A DNA stretch of 64,000 nucleotides from Scatophagus argus (GCF_020382885.2 NC_058496.1:2823001-2887000), one strand, 5' to 3'. Counted from the stretch's first letter, positions 21,935-35,724 are shown. Notes: generated by a model not told the origin, from the letters alone. Numbers and translations are program-made.

Positions 21935-24900
21935 TTGGGGGGTGCGTGAAGAGTGTCACTGTTACAGTAGAAACAAAAAGATAGTGTTCTGACATTTCCC
22001 TCTGTTTACCGTTTGCTGTGTTCCTATAATGGTAACACTATGCGTTGAGAAAGTTGAGGGTTTGTATGGTGTTTTTGTGATGTGTGACCCCGTGTAATCA
22101 GGGCTGCTTGACTTGAGCGTGACTTGCCTGAGGATGTGAAGCAGACTAAGTCACGATTATCCTCTAAGTCACCCTGAAAGATTAACTTTTATGTTAAAAA
22201 GATCAAAGATTTTATCGATCCTCCTTTACTCCACTTGGCGCTTGATCCTTTATGAAATGCTTTAACTGTTCTGTGCAAAAGGCCTGACGGAGATCATAAT
22301 GATGCTGTGTGTGTGTCAAACATGATGTGCTCTGTTTTTAATGCGTGTGTGTGTGTGTGTGTGTTGTCACAGGGAGGACAGAGAGTCCCGTTTACTGTCG
22401 AGCAGAATGGCCATCGTGGCAGCCTTTCGCTCCTGGTCTGGTAAGGACTTTGGTGTGAATAGATTGGGTTGTTTATGTCACTTGTGCTTTACTGTTGAAT
22501 GTAACTTAAACATCTCTTTCTTTGCTCAGGGATTATCAACCTATGCAAGGCTGGAAATTCTGGAATCCAGTCTTTAATTGGCTTACTTTGCATACCGAAT
22601 ATGGAAGTTAGGGTGAGTATTGTATAACAGCTGCATGCGAACAAATGGCTCGCTTCTTGATTGTGCAGCCTGATTGTTATGTTAATACTGGTTTCTTTGG
22701 CCTGAACTGCTCCACTACACGAAGTACTGGTGGTGATTGAATTGAATACATTTTTAAGATGGAGAACTTGTCTGATCAAAGTATCAGACTATGGAGAGAA
22801 ATTGGCCTCAAAATGGTTTGACACAGATGAAAAATAAGATTTAAGAACGTGTAAAATGTTATTTTTAGCAATTGTAACATATGTAAAACAGTTTCACACA
22901 TCACAGCCAGTGAATGTTAACCATGTGTATGAATTGTAAAAAATATTTGTGATGTTCTTTCGTATTTGAGACAATTTTCAGATCTCCAGAGATCGCACAG
23001 ATCGACAAATGCAGTGCTAGTCCAAGATATTGGGCTTTTGTTGAATCTGTGTGTAATTTCAAAGTCATAAAGACTTTTCTCTAAATAGCAGAATAGCTTG
23101 TTATTCCTTCATTAAAACACATATAGAGACGAAGTCCCTCCCCTTCAGGTATGGTGGGAGGGAACTTACTTTGGAAAAAAAATATGTATGGTGGTAAATG
23201 GCGAAAGATGAATCATTTTGGCCCAATCTGAATTATACCATGAATTACACCTATGATTTTTGTCAATTTAAAAGATAGTTTTGCAAGTGTAAAAACAGAA
23301 CACGGAGTGAGATATGCTTGCAGAAGGCAGCCATGGCACCGATACATCAAATCAGATGTTATCAGTGCTTCCATTGCATTCAGAGAGAAAAACACACGAC
23401 TGCCCTCAAGTCACTTGAGTATTGTGTTACACAGCAGTAACACTGAGATATTTGAGGTGCTCTTTTGAGTGCTGGCATATGTAGCTTGTGCTGTATCAAA
23501 TGTCCGTGCCTCTCTGACTGCTCTGATATAATTTGCCCTGCAGAAAGGCTTGTTGGAGGTGTTGTATGAGATATTCAGACTCCCTGTGCCCATTGTAACT
23601 CAAGACTTCACGGAAGCTCTCCTGAGTGTCGGTGAGTAAAACATCCTTTGTATCCTCAGAATTTATACTTCCTCCCAGTATCTTGGAATCTAGTCTAATT
23701 TGGATTTTTATATTTACATACATTTACATTTAATGGAAAGAAAGGAGAAACATTTTTAGTTTCCATTTTGGGGTGAGCTTTCCCTTTAATATACAATGGC
23801 AGTTGGCTAGTTTTACACTAAAATGCTTCGGGGAGTCCGTATTTTAAGCATTCAGTATAAGATAATCTTTGTTGTGGTCGTCCTCAGACCCTGCACGCTT
23901 CCAGGACACCTGGAGACTCTCTGATGGGTTTGTCGCTGCTGAAGCCAAAGTCATCCTTCCACATCGGGCCCGCTCGAGGTGGGAGATGATATGAGAGAGC
24001 TGAAGTGGAAAATGATGAAGAAAATTTCAGTTCCATGTTAACATGAGCCATGACATTATTTTTTCTTCATTAGGCCTGACCTCATGGACAACTACCTGGC
24101 ATTTGTTCTGTCTGCCTTCATCAGCAGCGGGCTGTTGGAGGTGAGCTGAGTGTGTTTTAGATCTTTTTTTATGGGGATCACTTGTGGAGGCGTAACAGTT
24201 TTAGGCTGTGAATCATGCAGTTGAACCACATCCTCTTCTTCACCACAGGGTCTGGTTGAAGTGGTGACCAGTAGCGACGATCAGCTTGCTGTCAGATCTA
24301 CCATCCTCCTGGGAGAACTTCTACACATGGTAATAATAAAATGTGGAAAACATCTGTGATATTTGTTTATGGCATCATTTGGCAGCACACCAAAGAAGAA
24401 ACAAGCCCTAACTGTTTGTGTCACTGCAGAATAAACATTGCGTAAGCCTGGAAGATTTGTGTTTGTACAAAGTTATTGTGATCATAAAACTGAATGCTTT
24501 TTTTCTTTTTCCACCACCTGCCCCTCTCTTGTTTAGGCAAACACCATCCTTCCTCATTCCCACAGTCACCACCTGCACTGCCTTCCCACCCTCATCAACA
24601 TGGCAGCCTCCTTCGACATCCCACAGGGGAAGCGACTGTGAGTACACTCAGACATGTTGTCCCTTTCCAGAAATCATTTTCAGTCCTCACACATTTATTC
24701 ACCAGAACTACAGGGTATATTCTCTCCCACTGCATTCACCTTAAAACCTGCTCTCGCATAAAGGTAAACTGATCTGAAGTGAACTACATCATACAGACAA
24801 AAATATTGGGACACCTGATCATCACACCAACAGGAACTTTAATGACATCTCATTCTAAACACAAGGCCAAAAGGACTGGCTCACAACCTCCGTTCCAGTT

Positions 24901-27900
24901 CATCCCAAAGGTGTTGGATGGGGTTGAGGTCAGGGCTCTGTGTGGACCAGTCAAGTTCTTCCACACCAAACTCATCCAACCATGTCTTTATGGAGCTTTG
25001 CTTTGTGCACTGGGGCACAGTCATGCTGGAATAGAAAAGGGCCTTCAACAAACTGTTGCCACAAAGTTGGAAGCATAGCATTGTCCAAAATGTCTTGGTA
25101 TGCTGAAGCATTAAGATTCCCCTTCACTGGAAGTCGGGGGCCGAGCCCAAACCCCTGAAAAACGGCCCCATACCACACCTGACATCAATAATAATAAACG
25201 TGTCCCAATAATTTTGTCCATATAGTGTATGAACGTGTTACATTTTCAGTCCCCACGTGTTTATTGTTGTTCCAGTCGGGCAAGTGCAGCAGTCAACAAT
25301 CTGAAGCGTTTTCATGAGAAGAAGAAGAAAGGTTTGAAACCACACAGTCTCTACCTGGACCACATCATCCGCAAGTCCGTGTCTTCACATAACCGCAGAG
25401 AGTCACACTCGCGTGCCCACAGGGACATCTATGTCATTAAGGTAAACATGTTTCAGCTTTTATGTTTTAACTGAAGCTCTCCTCTGTGCCTTAGTTATGG
25501 TAGTTTAAAGGAACACATGTTGGAAAATTTTATATTAAGCTCAATGGGATGTCTTGTGTGTGTGTGTGTGTGTGTTCACTTTAAAAAAAAAAACCAAACT
25601 TTCACCACGAATGAAATTAATACTTTGTTTGAGTTTCAAAATGATTTTATTTGCGTGTTATATTTTGACAGACAGCTACGGAGTCATACAGAGTGAGCTG
25701 GTTGTTGTGTACAGCTGAGAAAATGAGCAGAGTTAGCAGTGTGCCGCCAGCTGTTGTTTGTGATGTTTCTTAAATCACAATGTGTCATTTCCTATTTCTA
25801 CATGTGTTGAACACACCAGATAGAGTGTGAGAATGATGCAGCTTTGAAGTTATGAGAACACACACACTTGACAGGCTAATCGTTTCCCTTTGCTTTCAGT
25901 GTTTGTGCTAAGCTAACAGGTCATAATTTAAGTTTCAGGACAGATGTGCAGTTTCTCACAGTGTAAGGCAGATGATTTAAATAAGTAGTGATGACAGCTG
26001 TTGCAAAGCTGCCAGAATGGCTTTATAATTAGTGCTTCCTACTTTGTACACTTTGTTTTTCTTTACATTGTGTACACATTGTGGTTTGTGATTATTTTGA
26101 GACTCGCTTGTAAAATTTACTGCCTGTCATGCTCCTGCTAAAAAACAAAAGCGTGATTATTCAATGGACAAAGTGTGAGTCTTCTCAACTAAATCATCGA
26201 GCCTTCGAGGGAAGCCCTGCAAATGGCAGACATGTATTTATGATCGAGAATGTTTAACGTTGCTCACCGGGCAGAGCGGGAATCCCGTGTACTTAAGGCT
26301 GAGTCGTTCGCAGCAGCCAACTCACTTTCCTGTCAGCTGTACTGTCTAATGTAAAGGCATAAAAAGACCACATAAATATTCTTACTTTTTTTTCATACCA
26401 GAATGTTTCCATTATGTCAATAAGGTGCTGGACAGGCTTGAAAACACACCTTGAAAGGTACTTGAATTTGATGTAGGAACCCTGATTGTGACATAAAGGT
26501 TTTCTGTGTTTGTGTTCAGGACACAGAGGAAGCACTGATGATGAACCTGAGGGACAGTCACATTCTCAACCACAAGCAGAACCTGGAGTGGAACTGGTTG
26601 CTTATTGCCACCATCCTTAAGGTCAGCCGGTTCTCATGTCGCACTACACACTCCGGTGGCAGTTCTCTTCCCCTCTTTCTAATGTTCAGTTTGTTTGTTT
26701 TCTCTCCCAGTGGCCAAATGTAAACCTCAGGAACAACAAAGATGAACAGATGCACAAGTAAGGCTCCGTTGCAAGGTTTTAAGTAGTTTACTGTACGTTG
26801 CTGGCATCTTGTTTGAAATTCTTGTGTGCTTTCTGTGTGATGCAGGTTTGTGCGGAGGCTGCTCTACTTTTATAAGCCCAGTAGTAAGCTGTACGCAGCG
26901 CTCGCATTGGATCACTCCAAGGCCAGGCAGCTCACTGTGGTCGGCTGTCAGTTTGTTGAGTTCCTCATGGACTCGGATGAGGTTAGAGAAGTGTGCAAGT
27001 ACGAAAACACAATTCCTGTTTTACCTTTTGGTCGTTTTCTAACTTGCCTGTCCTGTCGCCTGTCAGGACGGCCAGGGTTACCTGGAGGACCTGGTGAAGG
27101 ACATGGTGTCGTGGCTGTCCTCGTCTTCAGGGCTGAAGCCTGAGCGCTGTCTGCAGAGCAACGGCCTGCTCACCACACTCAGCCAACACTACTTCCTCTT
27201 CCTGGGGACGCTCTCTGCACACCCACAGGGAGTCAAACTGCTGGAGAAATGTGGCCTGTTTCAGTGGTGAGTGTAGAGAAGGAAACTCCCAAAGACTTTC
27301 AGAAATTGTTTGATGAACTGACTTGTGTCTACAACTCTTTGTTTTCTTTTTTTTGCAGCCTGCTGAATCTGTGCTCTGTGAAAAACCAGGATGCCGTGCT
27401 GAAACTTGCTGTAGCTACTTTGGACTACAGCAGAGATGGCCTGGCCAGAGTGATCCTCTCCAAGATCCTCACCGCTGCTACTGATGTAAGATCGCCACAA
27501 AAACACTCATAATGCAGTACAAGTCAGGTACTTCAGCTTGTTGTCCAGAGTCATTAGGTAGAAAATCATCTTACTGCATAAAAACAGACTTTAGAAATTT
27601 CTACTCAAAAATAAAAACATAAAGTCAGCAAAGCAACTGCTAATCGTTGTAATGTTCCTGCACCTCAGAGATCTGCTCGTACCACCCTAACGTCTCCTCT
27701 TTCTCCCACAATGCCCTTTGTCTCACTGAGCAGCCCTGCAGGTTGTACGCCACCAAACACCTCCGCGTGCTGCTGCGTGCGAGCGTGGAGTTCTTCAGCA
27801 GCTGGGGAATGGAGCTGCTGGTCACACAGCTCCACGACCACAGCAAAGCCGTGTCCATGGAGGCCCTGGACATACTGGACGAGGCCTGTGAGGACAAGGT

Positions 27901-30900
27901 GACTGCTTGAAAGCCCACTTACAGTGTTGTCAGTACAGCAAAGCTGAAGGGCTGTTAGGTCAGATTAGGATGCATTAGATGTGTTCTTCCCTCTCTAGAG
28001 CTGTTTTAACTTTTCCCACATTCTGTGTTTTCCTTTTGTAACATTTTGTCCTCATAAAGGATGCCTGATCATGCATTGCTGAAACAGTAATGTGTTGAAA
28101 GGCAGTTAGATTGAGGTGGTCAGTTTGTCTGACAGTGATGTTGCAAGTCCAGCCTTCCTGTTGTCTGACTCGATGTGTTTGTGCTGGTTCACAGGCCAAC
28201 CTCCACGCTCTCATCCATCTGAAACCAGCCCTGTCCCACCTGGGAGACAAGGGCCTCCTGCTGCTGCTCAGGTGGGTGTTTGCCCTGACAACACTGCTTA
28301 CACTGTACAATAAGCTTATATCTTTTCTGCGGTGCAGCAGCGTTTACTTCTTGAATCCACTCTTCTTTCTGCACTTTAGGTTCCTGTCCATTCCTAAAGG
28401 GTTCTCCTACCTCAACGAGAGAGGTTACGTCAGCAAACAGCTGGACAAATGGCAGAAGGTATTGTCAGGATACAGGAGACACATTTTTAATATTCAGTAA
28501 ATTTCATTTGGCTTCTGTAAGACCACACACTCATGGAGATCCTTTGTGACTGCAGGAATACAACCTCAAGTATGTGGATCTGATAGAGGAGCAGCTCAAC
28601 GAAGCACTAACAACTTACCGCAAGCCTGTCGATGGCGACAACTACGTCAGACGCAGCAACCAAAGGTGAGAAGCTGGAGTTCGTCGCCGCCTGACGAGCG
28701 CTAGGATACACCGAGGAGGGAACGCCTAATTTCTCTGTTTGTGTCTCCAGGTTACAAAGACCAAATGTCTATCTCCCTGTGCACTTGTATGGTCAGCTGG
28801 TCCACGACAAGACGGGCTGCCACCTACTGGAGGCTCAGGTAACAGCACGCCCTGTTTCTTTTAATGTTGCGTTGCTCTGAGATGCAGATTCAGCAGCCTT
28901 TTTTCCGTCTTCAGAGTGTGGTTCCTGACCTCAGCTACACGGTTCGCTCCCCGATGCTGGACACCTGGGAGGGCATTAAACAGCTGAAGGCTGCGCTCTG
29001 GGCCCTGGTCAGTATCACTTGCTCTCAATTTATGTCACCTCAGTTACTTGTCAGTCTCAACATTTGTAGTTAGAAGAAAAGGATCTTATTGTTAATGTTG
29101 TTTTTCTTTTCAGGGTAACATTGGCTCTTCAAACTGGGGTCTGAATCTCCTGCAGGAGGAGAATGTCCTTCCTGACATCCTCGCACTGGCTCAACACTGT
29201 GAGGTGCTCTCAGTAAGAGGGTAAGCTTCTTTCACTTTTGATCCATAGTTTATTTCTTTAAAGGAGTAGATCCTGGCACCAAATGCAAGGATATTTTCAG
29301 CCCTGCGAATGGCTGCGAAGTTTGTTTCAAACAGCAAAATTTTTTTTCTCCTTTTCTTTTGTTGAAATGTAGAGGCCAGATCTGTCATTACTTTCCTTTT
29401 CTCCCACTACAGCATCTTTAAAAATTGGATGCTAAAATCACAATGATTTTCTGTTCGTTTCCACATCAGAAGGTTTTTTAAATTGTGTAAAGATCAAATG
29501 AATTTGTTATCAGCAAACGCGAAAGCTGGAAAAAAAGCCATATTCTTCAAAGATAAACAGAACACCAAAAATAATGAAAATATAATTTGGCATGGGACCC
29601 GCTCTTCTCTCTCTTGCCAAAAATTCTTCAAAAGCAGGATGTTCAGCTGCATTGGATTAGTCACGTTGACCTGAAACATCTCTCCAGGAAAACAAATGAA
29701 GCAATGGCTCAGATTTATTTCTGAAAGTACACAGTGGGTTGTCAGAACATGTTTGTAAAACGTTTTCTAACCGTCCTCTCCCACCTACAGGACGTGTGTT
29801 TATGTGCTGGGTGTGATCTCCAAGACCAGGCAGGGCTGTGAGGTGCTGAAGCAGTATGGTTGGGATGCAGTCAGACACAGTCGCAGGACGCTGTGGCCTG
29901 TCACTCCGGAAGAGGTCGACACGCAGCTGACCTCTGAACTTTCCTCGGTGCCGAGCACGCTCAGTTTGAACTCTGAATCCACCAGCTCGCGCCACAACAG
30001 CGAGAGCGAGTCTCAGCCAAGTGCGTATTTGGAAAAACTCTGCTGATTGTATTTATGATGTCCCACCCTCGTATGTTTGATGTTCCCTCTCAGTTATAAT
30101 CCCTGTAGTGCTCTTATCGTGTTCTCTTTGTGCTTTCAGACATGTACATCCTGGACGATGACAAGTGTGACGTTCTGGACCAGTCCGACGAGCCGTCTTT
30201 CTACCTACACTCCAAACCGGTCAAGGACCGCAGTCCCTTCACAATCTTGGCCTCCACACGCTTTGTTCGCACTCGCTTTCTCAACTCCCTGTCCCTCCCC
30301 AGCAAGAAGCTGCGCTCCACCAGCGACCCCAAGACCCCGTCAGGCTCTTGCACCCCTACTGAACTCAAGACGGGAAGCATGAGGCGGAACAGAACAGTGA
30401 CAGAGCCTTCCGTCTACAGCCCAAACCAGGGGGAGGTCTTCTCCTCTGTGTTTAATGGCAGAGGAATGCCGAAGAGTCCCACAGTCAGCCTGGAGACGTC
30501 CTTTGTCGGGACCAGGGGGGGCTCTGAGGAGCAGCTTGTGGATGGCAGGCTGACTCGGGGAGGAGGCTCAGGCCTCGGACTCAGTGGTCTAGGAGGGCAT
30601 GGGGCCGCAGAGCATCCCAGCCGGGAGAGGGAGCAGAGCAGTCGAGAGCGTCTTGCGGGACCAGAAGGCAGTTCCTCGTCTAGTGGAGGCAATGTGGGAG
30701 GGGGTGGAGGAGGCAGTGGAGGTACTCAGTTTAAAAGTCGCAGTCAGAGCTTTAACACGGACACAACAACCAGTGGCATCAGCTCCATGAGCTCCAGCCC
30801 CTCCAGGGAGACCGTTGGAAACCCCGACCATCCCGACCCCGAGCCAGACTCCTCTGACTGCGTGAGCCTGAACACAGTGGTGTCAGCCAAGACTGTCAAA

Positions 30901-33900
30901 ACGCTCTCCTCCCTCACTCCTCAGGCTCAGACCAACCACCTGTCCACGTCTAAGTCCTCCACTGTGTCTCTGGTACCGCCTGGCTCCTCGCACACTCTCC
31001 CCCGCCGGGCTCAGTCTCTCAAGTCTCCCTCAGTGACCACCATCAAGAGCCTGGCTGACTGTAGCTTCATGTACACGAGCCCACGGGACGCGCTGGGCTA
31101 CGCCACACTGAAGAGGCTGCAGCAGCAGAGGATTCACCCGTCTTTGTCTCACAGCGAGGCGCTGGCTTCACCAGCCAAAGACGTGCTGTTCACCGACACC
31201 ATCACTATGAAGACTGGCAGCCTGGACTCCAGGCTAACGCCTCGCAGGTTAGTCAGCCGTTGCTGCAGGGACAGAAATTTGTCTACATGAGTGTGTTTCT
31301 TACTTTTTCCATGAATTTAAAGTGTGAAAGAAAGCATGAAGCAGCTTTGGCAGTGTTTTGGTTTCTGTCTGCCCTGCCGGCGACAGGTGTGGAGGTGTTT
31401 TCTGTGCACCTTCTGCCGTGTCTGTCAGGATATCGGACAGGAGGGGTACTTGTCCAGAACCCAGCATCTTAAGTCCGTACCGCAGGCTGTCCAGAACTCT
31501 CGTACCGCGGTGGGTGGACCTACTCAGTGTCCTCCTCAGTAGAGATGTAGCTTGTAGCACCGATCCCCACAGATGTGTCCCTGCTGCTTTTACTCAAGTA
31601 GAGGCTCCAGCTTTGTGTCTGCAGTTGTTCTGCTGTTGCTTTGAGTCCCGAGTAGACTGGTCAGTTGCTGGATGTTCCTTCATCTTAGAGCTGTACCCCT
31701 TCCTAGAGGTGGGTCTATAGTTGTAATGTCGATGATTTTTACTCATGCTTGTAAAAAAACAAAGATGGGTGAAGAAGTTAAGAGGAGCAGGACCAAAGAA
31801 AATGAGGAAACATACTGATACTAACTTAAGCTTTCAGATGATTGATTAACATTGTTGTGCAGCGTTCGAATCGCATTCTGAAAATCAAAAATAATGAGTT
31901 CATCTTCTTTGCTTTTAAGTGGAATAAATGTGTATTTATCGGCATGTCAACCAAAATGGGTTTGAAAGTTCTATTTTAAGCGACTAACAGTCTAAATAGC
32001 TTTCATTAATTAAGTGTTTAGTCTAGAAAATGTCAGAAAACGGTAAAGAAAGTCTATGAGGCCAAGCTAAAGTTTTAAATTGTTTTGTCAAAAAATATTC
32101 AGTCATATAAATTAGAGACAAGCAGCAAATCTTCACATTTTACAAGCAGTGAATTGTTGAGAACTATTTGAACAAATCGAATTCGAAAGCGTTGGTGATT
32201 CTTTGACAAGTTCCAGCCCTTTTTTACCTTTTGTTTGAACTTCTGCCAGACCGCTGATGCTTTGTGTTTTTAAAGGTGTGAGAACTGGTGCTCGACATGA
32301 TGGACTCATGGCACCTACAGTACGTCTGCATTTAGAGCCTGTTGTGATCCCAAACTTTCTTCTCTGTTCGCTACGTCTCAACATTTTGTCATTTCGCTCC
32401 TCACGTTCCTTTTCCGCCCCAGTCTCTCCCCCCGGATCCTCTCACGCACCTCTCCTCTTGCCCTCCCTAGGTTTCTGAAGGCCCTGAGCTTCGCCTCTCT
32501 GGATAAAGAGGAGCTACTCAGTCCCATCAACCAAAGCACCCTGCAGCGCTGCTCTTCAGTGCGCTCCATGGTCTCTAGCGCCACCTACGGGTGTAACGAT
32601 GACTACATTGGCTTAGCACTTCCCATGGACATCAACGATATTTTCCACATCAGAGACTCAGCCTACTTTCAGCAGAGGATCAGCCCGCCGTCCGAGGAGC
32701 GGAAACGCTTCCTCTTTGGTGATGGCGACGGTAAATGAAGCTTCACGCTCGATTAAATGCCGACCTCTAAAATGAGAGAAGAAAAAGATTTTGAAACAGT
32801 TGTGTGTGTGTGTTTTTGCCGTGCTTTTCCCCTCTGCAGGTGATCGCCCCGCTCTCCCAATACTGAAGCAGCAGTTCAGTATCTCTGAGCTGATTGCGAG
32901 CCGGGGAGACAGCCAGAACCACATGGTGGGCTCTGAGGAGACCGGACTGCAGGACCACACTGATGAAAACTGCCTCTACTGTGTAGGAGCCACGGTCCTC
33001 GGATACCCGACGCAGCCACAGATCAACAGCACACACCCTCGGACAGGTGAGCCGACACACGCGCATTCAGACACGTTCCCATATTTGAAGCACTGATAAT
33101 GACGGAGGATCTTTTTTCCACCAGACTATGTGGACTTCCCGTCCTGGGGAGGGCAGAGCAGCCATCGTCTGGAGGTGATGCCTCAGTCCAAGTTCTCCGG
33201 CGTGTCAGGCTGCAGCGACGCTGCTGTGTCACAAGGCTCAATCTGCGGCACGCCCACCCCTGGCGACATTGTTATAGGTAAGACGACGAGAAACCACAAC
33301 CCGCAGCAGGAATGGCTTTCTCAGTATTTCAGGTTCTACATCCAATAAAAAATCAAGTTGACTCTTGTAAAATAACATTTTTGTTCCATTAATACTGCTG
33401 TAAAATACTGTGTTTAGTTCTTACCATCTGGAGTTTTGCTATGACAACAAAATTGTTCATCTTTATTTCTGTATATGTATTTAGGTGGCAAGGCGATATC
33501 AGAAGACGGCCCTGCCTCCCGCGTCCTGCTGAGGAAGGAGGTGCTCCGCCTCATCATCAACCTCAGCTCCTCTGTTGGAACCAAAGGCCATGAAACAGGA
33601 CTACTGACGTAAACCTCTCTCTTTCATTAATGTGTTGGAGAGTCGTGTTCAGCTGCAGAACAATACAAGTGGTTTCTCTCGTGTTTCTGCAGGATTAAGG
33701 AGAAGTTTCCCTACGCGTTCGATGACATCTGCCTGTACTCCGAGGTTTCTCACCTCTTGGCCCACTGCATGTTTCGCCTGACATCGAGACGTTTCATACA
33801 GGAACTCTTCCAAGACGTGCAGTTTATGCCAGTAAGACATTAAACCTGATTTTCTGAAACTCCCAGTCTTTACTCTCCCACTTACTACCGTCTTCTTCCT

Positions 33901-33991
33901 CCTTTTTCAGATGTATGAGGAAGCAGAGGCAATCCTGAAAAAGCTACCAAAACCTGTTGAAGAGGATGTCGACCCTCCTGCAGAATCCTGA
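14191..33991 (+). CDS. rictor: Rictor, rapamycin-insensitive companion of mTOR (mTORC2 scaffold)
   Basis: 37 coding exons, 1732 aa (human 1708): 14191-14239, 14365-14412, 15918-16015, 18533-18597, 19134-19265, 19436-19499, 20073-20199, 21267-21436, 21836-21903, 22373-22440, 22530-22612, 23544-23631, 23888-23978, 24074-24140, 24249-24329, 24537-24637, 25276-25441, 26520-26621, 26711-26757, 26846-26981, 27067-27266, 27359-27485, 27734-27898, 28195-28271, 28380-28458, 28556-28665, 28751-28838, 28915-29007, 29114-29220, 29791-30020, 30140-31247, 32471-32730, 32840-33046, 33125-33277, 33485-33608, 33693-33831, 33911-33991. All phases join. The start MAASFRGRPIRSLRMRGRND and GEENVPLDLTRE match human, as do the armadillo/HEAT-like N-terminal two-thirds. 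Exon 31 encodes the disordered phospho-region. It keeps RNRTVTEPS, where Thr1130 corresponds to the S6K site Thr1135 of human, and it has gained a Gly/Ser-rich tract. The C-terminus keeps the conserved blocks KEVLRLIINLSSSV and LYSEVSHLL. Rictor defines mTORC2, which phosphorylates AKT. Confidence 0.98.
16397..16425. repeat. (AAAT)n microsatellite in rictor intron 3
   Basis: Uninterrupted AAAT tetranucleotide units run for about 29 bp. Confidence 0.8.
19736..19777. repeat. (CA)n microsatellite in rictor intron 6
   Basis: About 21 uninterrupted CA units. The polar HTHTHT peptides they encode in spurious reading frames are not genes. Confidence 0.9.
20756..20985 (+). mobile_element. Tc1-like transposon fragment, right end only (copy A)
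   Basis: This part of rictor intron 7 matches the right-hand portion of the copy at 63315-63808: GATTGTGAGCCAGG, then CATCAGTGTGTGACCTCACAAATG, and the terminal CCCAATACTTTTGTTTATATAGTG. Orientation is plus. The left part with the transposase fragment is missing. Confidence 0.7.
21907..21935. repeat. (TG)n microsatellite directly after a rictor exon
   Basis: TG repeat of about 28 bp that starts within the splice donor region of the exon ending at 21903. A similar run (22345-22364) lies just before the next acceptor, so this intron is flanked by TG repeats. Confidence 0.85.
24782..25231 (-). mobile_element. Tc1-like transposon, internally deleted (copy B)
   Basis: Inverted ends (CAGACAAAAATATTGGGACA on the left, the complementary GTCCCAATAATTTTGTCC and TATAGTGTA on the right) bound a 450-bp element in rictor intron 16. 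Its minus strand carries the C-terminal part of a Tc1/mariner-type transposase: FQHDCAPVHKA in one frame and DWSTQSPDLNPIQHLWDELE in another. The DDE-type aspartate and glutamate context is visible, but the N-terminal DNA-binding region is absent and a frameshift separates the two pieces. It is non-autonomous. The same element occurs in opposite orientation at 63315-63808. Confidence 0.82.
25555..25574. repeat. Short (TG)n repeat in rictor intron 17
   Basis: About ten TG units followed by an A-run. Confidence 0.7.
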
Positions 33992-35640
33992 TCGTCCTCC
34001 TCCCCCCTCGTGTTCCCTGCACAGCCCCGGTCCTGCCACCCTACAAACACGAAAAGAAAGACTTGAGAGAATATGAGAAAATGGCTGTAAGGGTGGGGAT
34101 GCTTCTGTTGCCCAAAACAGAGTACCGTTGCCAAGGAAGAGGAGGAGGTGGTCATCGCTTGCCTTTCTGCTAGCCAACACAAGCTAGAAACAAAGGACGT
34201 CAGTATCTGTAAACAAAACAATTAACCCGACACGCCTAATGCGGTCTTTTCTTACAGGAAAAAGTAGGAGCAGTTTAACCAAATACTGTTTTCAGAAGGG
34301 TTGGCACTCTTGATCAACACTCAGTAACACATCGGCGTAAAGCTGAAGGACGAGCTGGATCATCATTAAGACTCACGTTGTGTTTAAAAAGACAAAACAA
34401 AAAAAAAAAAAAAGATGAAAAAAAAATTCTCTCCACATTTTATCTCTTTCCAGAGGTGGTGTTTCTCTGTACTGAAATGAATAAGGCATGTTGTTGTGTC
34501 TACCCAGTGATTTCTTTCTCCTTATGAAACAAAACACTACGGGGGGGGGGGGGTCCTGCTGTTTTTATCCGGAGCCTTCCTGCTTCATGTCCCACCCTGA
34601 CCTGCGATCTGTCCTCACCAGATAACGTGCTTTTGCTTCTCTTGCCTCACCACTTCCTACAACCTGTAGCCTCTTGTCAGCACAGACAGCCAATTACTTT
34701 TCTATCTCTCGTATCTCAGACAATCAAACGTCACTCGTATTGTATTTTCTAAAGCACTATATATGCCACCCTGACGTACAGGAGAATAGCATGTGATTCA
34801 AAGCTAGTTTATGCCATCCTTTACCTGCTTTTAGGACCTTTTAATGTTTTTTCTTCAGCCATCCTTTCTTAGTAAGCTTCTCAGGAGGTGGGTTGATCTT
34901 TGGAACGATGTTGGTCAGTAGTCGTTCGTTGAAATTAAAACTGCTCTGCTCACAGACTTTTTTCCAAAACCTGCATAAGCCCAGCAGCTGCCCAACTCTA
35001 TGCCTTCTTACCTCTGTGCTCCAGCTCCACCGCATGTGCAACAAGCATGGCCAAGTTGTAACGTCACCTTAACGTGTTTCTTGCTTGTAAAACTTTTTTC
35101 TTATAGGTTGCCATTACATGCTGCCATTATGTTGTAGGAGTAAACTTACCCCTGAATCTGTTTCCACAATGCAATATCACTGTCTGTCATTGGCTGAGAT
35201 GGAGGAGGAGGAGGCGGCGGCGCGGGTGCGATGACTAAAGGATTTGTAAAAGGTTTCCAGGGAAACGGGGGAGCTCTGTTTCCATTGGCTTGTTTTTGCT
35301 ATAATGCTGCTACACAAATGGACTCATAGAGAGATGATTCATAGATCAGCTGAGTGATGTCAGATCCGATCTATTTATTATATGTCTGTACCATAGAGTG
35401 AGCTCAACCAGAGAAGAAAAAAGTTATTTATATTTTTTCCTCAAGACTGTATTATAATTTAAACATTTTTTTGTTTTTTGTTTTTTTTTTTTTGTTTTTG
35501 TTTTTGTTTTTTTGCCTGAATCGTGGTTTCCCTTGTATAATGTGTACAGTATGTTTTTGGGGGCATTGATGACCTAAAGAAACATACAATCCTATCAAAG
35601 GGATGCATTGTTAATAAAACAAAATTTGAAATACCCAAAA
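33992..35640 (+). other. rictor 3' UTR with polyadenylation signal
   Basis: The stop codon is followed by about 1.6 kb without coding potential. It contains an A-run (about 34395-34415), a G-run (about 34542-34553) and a long T-rich tract (35467-35513). The first clear plus-strand AATAAA is at 35613-35618. A long rictor 3' UTR is usual in vertebrates. Confidence 0.6.
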
Positions 35641-35692
35641 TGTTCAACACTCCTTTCATGTCTCTGAAGCTGCAGGACTGTGACTTTGAAGG

Positions 35693-35693
35693 A

Positions 35694-35720
<27 letters not shown>
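35693..35720. repeat. (TG)n microsatellite
   Basis: About 14 uninterrupted TG units, just after the rictor polyadenylation signal. Confidence 0.85.
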
Positions 35721-35724
<4 letters not shown>

